This document shows, one piece after another, positions 1 through 4,837 of a stretch of DNA of 5,775 nucleotides. A program made the translations under genes and the position numbers. Origin of the DNA: Patescibacteria group bacterium (lineage in GTDB: Bacteria; Patescibacteria; UBA1384; CAILIB01); contig JAJFBK010000043.1 in the NCBI GenBank assembly GCA_020696955.1, forward strand, positions 1-5,775. Direction: 5' to 3'. Every line of letters begins with the position of its first letter. The stretch's first letter is position 1. The notes beneath the pieces were generated by a model. The model was not told the origin of the DNA. It did not search any database and worked only from the letters and a program-made list of their open reading frames with translations.

Positions 1-311
1 GTGGTGAGATTATCCGTCACTCGTTCTCGTTAGGTGGTTATGGCGGTAGTCACTATATTCCCCCGAGTCGGCCCAAGCCTCCCGGCAGGCCACGGCCACC
101 AAGGCCTCAGCCGCCAGGTGATGACAAGCCAGGAATTCCTCCGACCCCGCCTCCGTCCCCCCCGGGCACGCCCCCCGGAACCTTTCCTAACAACCCGAAT
201 CGGCCACCAACCGACCCGGGTACAGGAAATCCCTTCCCAGGTGGCCCGAGGCCTCTTCCCCCTGGAACTCAAATTCCCGGGGGACCAGTTGATGTAACGC
301 CTACCTGGTAG
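1..311 (+). CDS. 3' end of a protein with a Pro/Gly-rich C-terminal tail (5'-truncated by window edge)
   Basis: Reading from base 3, the frame is open from the window edge to a TAG stop at 309-311, giving about 102 residues with no start codon, so this is the C-terminal end of a longer gene. The fragment opens with GEIIRHSFSLGGYGGSHYIP and then becomes a low-complexity Pro/Gly/Arg/Thr/Asn tail with motifs such as PGTPPGT, PNNPNRPPTDPG and PFPGGPRP, ending in DVTPTW. Such tails are usually disordered and occur on secreted, cell-wall or membrane-attached proteins. No catalytic domain is in view, so I assign no function. The periodic Pro/Gly pattern makes this frame the credible one; other open frames here are by-products of its C-rich DNA. 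Hairpins and a terminator follow the stop, consistent with the end of a transcription unit. Confidence 0.72.
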   Translation, partial: GEIIRHSFSLGGYGGSHYIPPSRPKPPGRPRPPRPQPPGDDKPGIPPTPPPSPPGTPPGTFPNNPNRPPTDPGTGNPFPGGPRPLPPGTQIPGGPVDVTPTW

Positions 312-341
312 GCATTATCCGACAGGTTAAAAGGACCTGTC
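299..341 (+). other. Two small inverted repeats at and after the stop codon
   Basis: A perfect 15-base inverted repeat at 299-313 (gcctacc, t, ggtaggc) straddles the TAG stop; as RNA it could form a 5-bp stem with a 5-base loop. A second perfect repeat, gacaggt at 321-327 and acctgtc at 335-341, gives a 7-bp stem with a 7-base loop. Neither has a T-run, so they are not terminators themselves. They lie just upstream of a strong terminator and may protect the mRNA 3' end. That role is a guess. Confidence 0.4.
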
Positions 342-350
342 ACCTTATTT

Positions 351-384
351 AAAAAACCGCATACTTTACTGTATGCGGTTTTTT
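351..384 (+). terminator. Strong intrinsic terminator, probably bidirectional
   Basis: aaaaaaccgcatac (351-364) and gtatgcggtttttt (371-384) form a perfect 14-bp stem around the 6-base loop tttact. The stem ends in six T on the + strand and, by symmetry, six T on the - strand, so it could stop transcription from either side. It closes the Pro/Gly-rich gene and insulates the surface-protein promoter downstream. Confidence 0.9.
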
Positions 385-420
385 CATGCCCGATTTTAGC
401 TCCCAAAGCACTTTACCTCA

Positions 421-449
421 TTGACAAGCTCTGCTATCTATGATATAAA
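421..449 (+). promoter_or_regulatory. Sigma70-type promoter of the surface-protein gene
   Basis: The -35 box TTGACA (421-426) matches consensus exactly. A 17-base spacer leads to TATAAA (444-449, 5 of 6 matches), preceded by an extended -10 TG at 441-442. Predicted initiation is near 455-457, giving a 5' UTR of about 43 bases. The element lies between the upstream terminator and the only downstream gene. An AGGAG at 463-467 is 31 bases from the ATG, too far to be its ribosome site, and can pair with CTCC at 475-478. Confidence 0.82.
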
Positions 450-484
450 GGAATATCACTCTAGGAGCTGATAACTCCACATTC

Positions 485-490
485 TATAAA
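485..490 (+). promoter_or_regulatory. Possible second -10 box giving a leaderless mRNA
   Basis: TATAAA (485-490) ends 8 bases before the ATG at 499, so transcripts would begin at or just before the start codon. No good -35 box is seen at the expected distance (around 461-467). The same 8-base gap separates the -10 box and ATG of prfB. The strong promoter at 421-449 is the safer call; this one is tentative. Confidence 0.3.
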
Positions 491-498
491 TTTGTTCA

Positions 499-2616
499 AT
501 GAAACTACAAGCACTAAGCACATCGCGTATGAAAGGTTTTTTCAAAAAACTGACCGCAATGACGGCTTTGGGAGTATTCGGACTAACTGGCGTTTTGCCA
601 GCTACTGCCGCAACCAACACCGCCGTATTCAATAGTCTGCCTGGAAGGGATTACCCTAACATGCAAATTACCAAGGCAGGACAGGCATTCTCAAATGCCA
701 CTTCTACCACCGCCCAAGTTGGCGACACGGTAAACCTGCTCGTATGGGCTCATAACAGCAATCCGGTTGGAGGTCCTGTAGCCAAGAATGTAAAGGTAAA
801 GGTCACTGTGCCTACCTCTACATCTACTGGCCACACGTTCTCTTCTACCTTGTCTGCTGACAATGCCCAGACCGTGACCGGAACCAGTTCCGTATCAGTT
901 GGAGCTAATAGCCAGGTGAGTTATATCCCTGGAAGCGCCAAGCTTTATAAGAACGTTAACAACCAGCTAACTGAGACTGCTTTTCCTACAGGCGTAAGCG
1001 CTGACCAAGTAGTTACTACTGGTATCAACTTGGGTGACCAACAGGCTTGTTGGGAATATGCCCGGGCCGTACTTATTCAAGTTCGGATTACCGGAACCAG
1101 CGTAGACCTTGCAACTGAAAAGAAAGTTGCCCTGTCTGGAGGCGCCGCCTTCTCAGACAGTACAGCTGCTCGTCCTGGTGATGCCGTAAGCTTTAAGATT
1201 TTCTTGCAGAATACGGGTAACGCTACTGGAATCGAGCCACATATCATTGACACTCTTGATGAACGTTTGAGTTACTTGCCAGGAACTTCCTATGTTCGCG
1301 TAAAGCGCAACAACCAGGACGTTGATATCATGGTAAATAATCCTCAGACAAGTGGAGCTGGTGGAAGAACCCTTACCTGGGCTTTCACTGACATGGCTCC
1401 TCAGCCTGATTCGGCTCTGTACCTGATCTTTCAGGCCCGTGTAGCTGATGCTAGCAAGTTCACTGCTAATGAGACCACCATTAATAACTGTGCGAAAGCC
1501 GGTTTCAAAAATGGTTCTTCTTTCAAGACTACGAACTGTGTGACCATTAAGATCACTAAAGCCAGCGAAATGTCCTTCTCTTTGAGCAAGGAAGTTCGAA
1601 ATATCGGTAACAATGCTGATTCTCAATGGTACGAAAGCGTCGGAGCTACAACTGGTAGCAAAGTCTCTTTCCGCCTCCAGCTGATCAACACTGGAAATGC
1701 TACTGCTGGTTCTGTTACGTTGAAAGACATCTTACCAGCCGGTCTTACCTACGCTGGTAACATGAAACTTTACAACACAGCAAATCCTAACGGAGTAGCT
1801 ATCAACGGTGATGACATCGTGAAGAACGGATATATCTTTACCAACCTTGGTACTGGTACTCCTAACACTCAGACCATTACCTTCGACGCTACGGTTGCTA
1901 GCGCATGTAACCAGTCTTATCTTAATAAGGCCCAGGTTATTTTCTCCGGAGCCGTAAAGGCCCAGGACGATGCGAGCGTAACTGTTACTTGTACGGCTGG
2001 CTTGAATATCATCAAAGATATTCTTGAGTCAACCAGCGGTGAGTTCCGTGACAATGCTGGAAACGTGTTTGCCGGTCACACCCTGACCTACCGTATCCGA
2101 GTATTCAACAGCGGTACTTCTACCGTAGTTCGTCCGATGCTAAGCGATGTATTGCCTTCAAACGTTACGTTTATCGGCGGCACCCTTACTATCGATGGAC
2201 AGGCTGTTCCTGTAGTAAATGAGAATGAGTTTTTCAACCGGTCTGCCGGTATGATGCTTACCGACTTTACCCCTGGAATGAGCAAAGACATTATCTTCAA
2301 GGTAAAAGTGGGCGTATGTCCTCCAGGTAGCGTAACGCTTACCAACACGGCTTACATCCATGCAAATGGCGTAATTGAAATTTCAGATACTGCCACTGCA
2401 ACTCTTGCCGCATGTAATGTTCCTACTCCGACACCAACTCCTCCGACGACTCCTCCTACACACAAGCCAACTCCTCCTGTTTCTCTACCAAAAACTGGTC
2501 CGGAAGCAGCTGTTGCCTTGATGGGTGGTATCTCCGGAATCGGTGCTACCGTTGGTCGCTACTACAACCTCAAAAAGAAGTTGAAGAACAGCGCCCAGAA
2601 CATCGAAATTCTCTAA
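499..2616 (+). CDS. LPKTG-anchored surface protein with about four DUF11-like repeats
   Basis: The product is a 705-residue exported protein. A signal peptide (residues 1-38; basic MKGFFKK, hydrophobic core, likely cleavage near PATAA) precedes about four DUF11-like beta-sandwich units at roughly 66-200, 206-352, 360-498 and 502-636. Each has a strand such as VSFKIFLQNTGNAT, VSFRLQLINTGNAT or LTYRIRVFNSGTST, then a D-x-LP or similar turn. A Pro/Thr stalk (641-661) leads to LPKTG (663-667), a hydrophobic stretch (668-688) and a basic KKKLK tail, the layout sortases recognise. A structural or adhesive role at the cell surface is inferred. Cysteines fall in pairs in units 2-4 (331/347, 470/498, 607/639), suggesting disulfides. 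The frame is stopped at 487-489, so ATG 499 is the earliest start; Met11 (529) is an alternative that still gives a complete signal peptide. No Shine-Dalgarno precedes either. The gene stands alone between terminators. Confidence 0.9.
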   Translation: MKLQALSTSRMKGFFKKLTAMTALGVFGLTGVLPATAATNTAVFNSLPGRDYPNMQITKAGQAFSNATSTTAQVGDTVNLLVWAHNSNPVGGPVAKNVKVKVTVPTSTSTGHTFSSTLSADNAQTVTGTSSVSVGANSQVSYIPGSAKLYKNVNNQLTETAFPTGVSADQVVTTGINLGDQQACWEYARAVLIQVRITGTSVDLATEKKVALSGGAAFSDSTAARPGDAVSFKIFLQNTGNATGIEPHIIDTLDERLSYLPGTSYVRVKRNNQDVDIMVNNPQTSGAGGRTLTWAFTDMAPQPDSALYLIFQARVADASKFTANETTINNCAKAGFKNGSSFKTTNCVTIKITKASEMSFSLSKEVRNIGNNADSQWYESVGATTGSKVSFRLQLINTGNATAGSVTLKDILPAGLTYAGNMKLYNTANPNGVAINGDDIVKNGYIFTNLGTGTPNTQTITFDATVASACNQSYLNKAQVIFSGAVKAQDDASVTVTCTAGLNIIKDILESTSGEFRDNAGNVFAGHTLTYRIRVFNSGTSTVVRPMLSDVLPSNVTFIGGTLTIDGQAVPVVNENEFFNRSAGMMLTDFTPGMSKDIIFKVKVGVCPPGSVTLTNTAYIHANGVIEISDTATATLAACNVPTPTPTPPTTPPTHKPTPPVSLPKTGPEAAVALMGGISGIGATVGRYYNLKKKLKNSAQNIEIL

Positions 2617-2634
2617 TCTAGAGAACAAGAGAAG

Positions 2635-2670
2635 AAAGCCTCGCCTCCTTATGGAAGCGGGGCTTTTTTT
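2635..2670 (+). terminator. Intrinsic terminator of the surface-protein gene
   Basis: The stem runs from AAAGCC (2635-2640) through CGC and TCC to the loop TTAT (2649-2652) and back through GGA, GCG and GGCTTT. It has about 13 pairs, including one U-G, with a single C/A mismatch (2645/2656). Seven T follow at 2664-2670. It begins 18 bases after the TAA stop. Confidence 0.9.
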
Positions 2671-2671
2671 C

Positions 2672-2680
2672 TGCTAGAAT
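2672..2680 (+). promoter_or_regulatory. Extended -10 element of prfB (near-leaderless transcript)
   Basis: TGCTAGAAT holds an extended-10 TG plus TAGAAT (2675-2680, 5 of 6 matches to TATAAT). It starts right after the upstream terminator's T-run and ends 8 bases before the prfB ATG. Predicted initiation at about 2687 leaves a 5' UTR of 0-2 bases. No good -35 is visible; the candidate region (around 2652-2657) lies inside the terminator stem. No Shine-Dalgarno is present. Confidence 0.6.
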
Positions 2681-2688
2681 TTGCCCAT

Positions 2689-3771
2689 ATGTCAGATCTC
2701 ATTTCACTCTCAGCACGACTGCAGGCCCTAGAGCCTATCCTTGATCTTCCTGCAAAGCAGGAGGAGTTCTTGCGTTTGAAAGCGGCCAGTGAAGATTCTT
2801 CTTTGTGGAATGATCAGGAAGAGGCCGTGAAGATTCTGTCAGAGCTCAGTGCCGTTAAGGCAGTGCTCGAAAAAGTCGAGGAACTGAAAGGCTTTTTGGA
2901 AATGGGGGAGAGCCTGTCGGAGAATGATCTTCTAGATATCGAAAAGGAAATAAAGATCTTAGAGCAGCAGGCTTTGCTTTCTGGCGAGCATGACAAGAAC
3001 TCGGCTATTCTCACCATTCACGCCGGCACCGGAGGGGTGGATGCCCAGGATTTTGCCGAGATGCTGCAGCGAATGTTCTTGCGATTCGCAGAGCAAGGAA
3101 AAACCGAGCAGCCGGAAGACCGGGTACTCTCACTTTCTCGCACCAACTGGAAGGCCGATGTAGTTGATCTGACCAGGGGAGAAGAAGCTGGAGTCAAAAA
3201 AGCGGTACTTGAAATTCAAGGTACCAATGCTTACGGTCTTCTCAAGTCAGAGGCGGGCGTTCACCGGTTAGTGCGTCTCTCGCCCTTTAATTCGAAGAAT
3301 CTCCGTCAGACTAGTTTCGCTCTGGTCGAGGTGGTACCCGAGGTGGAGCAGGCGCACGGCATCACCATTGATGAGCAAGAGCTGCGCATTGATGTCTTTC
3401 GAGCTGGCGGCCATGGAGGGCAGGGGGTAAATACTACTGACTCAGCCGTTCGGATCACTCACTTGCCAAGCGGTATCGTGGTTTCAGTTCAGAACGAGCG
3501 CAGTCAGCACCAAAACAAGGCCACGGCCATGAAGATTCTCCAGTCTAAGCTTCTGCGTTTGCAGGAGCTGAAAAACGCCGAGGAAGCTGCTATGCTAAAG
3601 GGGGAATTTAAAGAAGGCAGTTGGGGCAATCAGATCCGTTCCTACGTCATGCAGCCATACCAGATGGTCAAAGACCACAGAACCAATGCTGAAACCAGTG
3701 ACGTAAACGGCGTATTTGATGGAGATCTGAAGCTGTTTATTGAGGCCTTCCTCAAAAACCCAGTTAGCTAG
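2689..3771 (+). CDS. prfB: Peptide chain release factor 2 (RF2)
   Basis: RF2 enters the ribosomal A site at UAA or UGA and triggers hydrolysis of the peptidyl-tRNA ester. The 360-residue protein is full length (E. coli RF2 has 365). It shows the helical domain 1 (about 1-100), HAGTGGVDAQDF (111-122), the SPF codon-recognition tripeptide (198-200), which marks RF2 rather than RF1, and the catalytic GGQ (243-245) in GGHGGQGVN. QNERSQHQNK (268-277) and the C-terminal SWGNQIRSYV block (311-320) are also typical. There is no internal TGA: the usual frameshift site reads CTT GAT (codons 18-19, Leu-Asp) in one frame. An extra stretch of about 15 residues lies at roughly 137-152 compared with E. coli. 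ATG 2689 is chosen because domain 1 aligns from there and a -10 box sits just upstream. The gene ends in TAG, which RF1 reads rather than RF2. Confidence 0.96.
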   Translation: MSDLISLSARLQALEPILDLPAKQEEFLRLKAASEDSSLWNDQEEAVKILSELSAVKAVLEKVEELKGFLEMGESLSENDLLDIEKEIKILEQQALLSGEHDKNSAILTIHAGTGGVDAQDFAEMLQRMFLRFAEQGKTEQPEDRVLSLSRTNWKADVVDLTRGEEAGVKKAVLEIQGTNAYGLLKSEAGVHRLVRLSPFNSKNLRQTSFALVEVVPEVEQAHGITIDEQELRIDVFRAGGHGGQGVNTTDSAVRITHLPSGIVVSVQNERSQHQNKATAMKILQSKLLRLQELKNAEEAAMLKGEFKEGSWGNQIRSYVMQPYQMVKDHRTNAETSDVNGVFDGDLKLFIEAFLKNPVS

Positions 3772-3789
3772 GGAATTTTATTTAACAAG

Positions 3790-3795
3790 CATAAT
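3790..3795 (+). promoter_or_regulatory. Possible -10 box before the structured RNA and ybaB
   Basis: CATAAT (5 of 6 matches to TATAAT) lies in an A/T-rich stretch after prfB. Initiation 6-7 bases later would fall at about 3801-3802, almost exactly where the long stem of the structured element begins. No convincing -35 is seen. No terminator separates prfB from ybaB, so readthrough from prfB is also possible. Confidence 0.35.
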
Positions 3796-3798
3796 TTA

Positions 3799-3872
3799 TT
3801 ATTGTTTCTAGAGTCGTCTCCGGAACCCTCCAAGTCTCAAAGAGGTGAGGACTAACGACGGTGAAACAATAA
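3799..3872 (+). ncRNA. Unidentified structured RNA or cis-regulatory leader upstream of ybaB
   Basis: A perfect 10-bp stem joins TTATTGTTTC (3799-3808) to GAAACAATAA (3863-3872). After an internal loop of 4 by 3 bases, GTCGT (3813-3817) pairs with ACGAC (3855-3859). Inside, AGTC+TC (3833-3838) can pair with GA+GACT (3847-3853) around a bulged G, and its loop GAGG (3842-3845) can pair with CCTC (3827-3830), an H-type pseudoknot. A competing nested fold pairs that CCTC with GAGG at 3847-3850. The inner loop also carries purine-rich, SD-like GAGGTGAGG. The stem ends 9 bases before the ybaB ATG, so folding could affect ybaB translation. It matches no RNA family I know. Strand is inferred from the flanking genes; the inverted repeat alone does not show it. 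Confidence 0.5.
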
Positions 3873-3881
3873 GAAATAATC

Positions 3882-4199
3882 ATGGCAAATCCATTTTCAA
3901 AAGGCAAAGAAACCTACGACCTTATCAAGAAGGCCCGGGCTATCCAGAAAGAACTGAAAGAAACTGAAATCGAAGCTTCTTCAAGCGACGGGACTATTAC
4001 GGTAGTTTTTAATGGTGAGCAGCGAATGATCGATATCCAAATCGACGAATCATGGCTAGAGCCGGACAAGAAGCGTGACCTAGAGAAGGCCATTCTTAAT
4101 GTGACTGGTCAGGCAATCTCCCGGGCTCAAGCGGTTGCGGCCGAGCAGATGAAAAAAGTGGCCGGTGACCTCAACCTTCCTCCTGGACTGGGAATGTAA
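3882..4199 (+). CDS. ybaB: YbaB/EbfC family nucleoid-associated DNA-binding protein
   Basis: This 105-residue protein has the normal family length (about 100-110) and architecture. It has an N-terminal basic helix (YDLIKKARAIQKELKE, 12-27), a short beta-sheet core (about 36-56, with GTITVVFNGEQRMIDIQI), a long C-terminal helix (about 62-95) and the LPPG end typical of the family (LNLPPGLGM, 97-105). Family members form tweezer-like dimers that bind DNA and help organise the nucleoid. In many bacteria the gene sits with dnaX and recR; neither is in view here. It starts 110 bases after prfB, downstream of the folded element, with no clear Shine-Dalgarno, and is followed 3 bases later by pth, so those two are probably co-transcribed and translationally coupled. 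Confidence 0.9.
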   Translation: MANPFSKGKETYDLIKKARAIQKELKETEIEASSSDGTITVVFNGEQRMIDIQIDESWLEPDKKRDLEKAILNVTGQAISRAQAVAAEQMKKVAGDLNLPPGLGM

Positions 4200-4202
4200 G
4201 AG

Positions 4203-4784
4203 ATGCGATTACTTGCAGGCCTTGGCAATCCCGGAGTTCAGTACGTCAGAAGCCGACATAATATCGGCTTCGTTTGCATTGATGCTGTTCTCAAAGCGCT
4301 TGACCTTCCTGCAGACGGACGAACGTTCAAGGGTGGTGAATTGTGGGAAACCCGATTAGAAGGGGAGAAGATTGCCATCTTCAAGCCACTTCAGTACATG
4401 AACCGATCCGGTCAGCCGCTTCGAGAAGTAATGGATTACTTTGATATTGCAACCGATGACCTCTGTATTGCTGCAGATGAGGTGTATGTGGCTCCTGGAT
4501 CCATCCGGATTCGACGTGGAGGGGGTAACGGAGGGCATAATGGTTGGAAATCAGTGCTTGAGCACCTGGAAGACGATAACTTCTGGCGGATTCGCATAGG
4601 GGTGGGACTTTATGAGCAGCACCCGGAAAAGCGCATGCACCAGCCAGCCCTTGATGAGTACGTATTGCAGCCGATTCCTCCTCATGACCGTGATCTCGCT
4701 GAAAAGGCGATTGACAATCTGGTGCCAAACCTGATAAAATGGCTAAGATCCGGTCAGATGACCGAAGAAACCATTCATTTATAA
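4203..4784 (+). CDS. pth: Peptidyl-tRNA hydrolase
   Basis: Pth cleaves the ester bond of peptidyl-tRNAs that drop off stalled ribosomes, recycling the tRNA in the cytoplasm. The 193-residue protein matches the bacterial family in length and motifs: GLGNPG (6-11, with Asn9), RHNIGF with the catalytic His19, YMNRSG with Asn67, ADEV with Asp92 supporting catalysis, GGGNGGHNG (106-114) with Asn113, and FWRIRIGVG (127-135). The usual DELxLPPG segment reads DEVYVAPG, a modest change that keeps the key Asp. The C-terminal YVLQPIPP corresponds to the family's FVLGKPP-like segment. Its ATG follows the ybaB stop by 3 bases; only a weak GAG precedes it, so coupling to ybaB is likely. Its 3' end overlaps a promoter for rplA. 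Confidence 0.95.
   Translation: MRLLAGLGNPGVQYVRSRHNIGFVCIDAVLKALDLPADGRTFKGGELWETRLEGEKIAIFKPLQYMNRSGQPLREVMDYFDIATDDLCIAADEVYVAPGSIRIRRGGGNGGHNGWKSVLEHLEDDNFWRIRIGVGLYEQHPEKRMHQPALDEYVLQPIPPHDRDLAEKAIDNLVPNLIKWLRSGQMTEETIHL
4711..4740 (+). promoter_or_regulatory. Internal promoter for rplA within the pth coding sequence
   Basis: A perfect TTGACA (4711-4716), an 18-base spacer and TAAAAT (4735-4740) with an extended-10 TG (4732-4733) form a good sigma70-type promoter. Initiation near 4746-4748 gives rplA a leader of about 90 bases. The ATG at 4739, an alternative upstream rplA start, lies inside the -10 box and could not be on this transcript. Confidence 0.7.
4751..4764 (+). other. Small hairpin at the predicted 5' end of the rplA mRNA
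   Basis: CGGTC (4751-4755) and GACCG (4760-4764) form a perfect 5-bp stem with a 4-base loop, starting about 4 bases after the predicted initiation point. It also lies in the pth coding region, so it may be chance. A 5' stabilising hairpin is one possible role. Confidence 0.3.
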
Positions 4785-4795
4785 AAACCCTAAGC

Positions 4796-4825
4796 GTGGG
4801 AGCCCTCGAAAGGCGTTATTACCAC
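4796..4825 (+). promoter_or_regulatory. Putative L1-binding leader hairpin (23S rRNA mimic)
   Basis: GTGG (4796-4799) pairs with CCAC (4822-4825) and GCC (4802-4804) pairs with GGC (4812-4814). A 2-base GA loop lies on the 5' side and a 7-base loop, GTTATTA, on the 3' side. The L1 site in bacterial 23S rRNA has the same plan: GGUGG, then GA, then GGCU on one strand, and AGCC, an A-rich loop, then CCACC on the other. L1 is known to repress its own operon by binding such mRNA mimics. Here the hairpin touches the Shine-Dalgarno of rplA (4826-4833), so bound L1 could block initiation. The structure is read from the sequence; L1 binding is inferred. Confidence 0.6.
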
Positions 4826-4833
4826 AGAAGGAA
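4826..4833 (+). promoter_or_regulatory. Ribosome binding site that fixes the rplA start
   Basis: AGAAGGAA contains AAGGA five bases before ATG 4838. It is the only clear Shine-Dalgarno in the window with correct spacing and favours 4838 over the in-frame ATG at 4739. Confidence 0.8.
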
Positions 4834-4837
4834 TACC

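Noticed and set aside
34..297. An 87-residue + strand ORF starting at ATG 34, and an 80-residue - strand ORF at 30-272
   Set aside because: Both overlap the Pro/Gly-rich frame that is open to the window edge. Their length is explained by the C-rich, stop-poor DNA of that tail, and neither has a ribosome site or a recognisable motif.
1153..1626. A 157-residue - strand ORF inside the surface-protein gene
   Set aside because: It lies opposite a clear repeat-domain gene, shows no motif, and has no promoter or ribosome site. It is a shadow ORF.
3799..3872. SRP (4.5S) RNA, considered because SRP RNA genes often lie beside dnaX-ybaB
   Set aside because: A TCCGGAA string is present (3819-3825), but its GGAA is not closed by a stem, and the conserved asymmetric loop (AGCAGCC type) is missing.
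3799..3872. SAM-I riboswitch, tRNA or hammerhead ribozyme
   Set aside because: AGAGGTGAGGACT recalls a SAM-I segment, but the rest of the aptamer is absent. There is no T-loop for a tRNA and no CUGANGA core for a hammerhead.
4165..4728. Out-of-frame ORFs across the ybaB-pth junction and opposite pth (4165-4359 +, 4356-4538 -, 4381-4728 -)
   Set aside because: ybaB and pth account for this stretch with full-length family motifs. The others show no motif or start signal.
4739..4837. A longer rplA product beginning at ATG 4739
   Set aside because: The ATG lies in the -10 box of the likely rplA promoter, overlaps pth, has no ribosome site, and the added segment covers the structured leader. ATG 4838 has a well-placed AAGGA.
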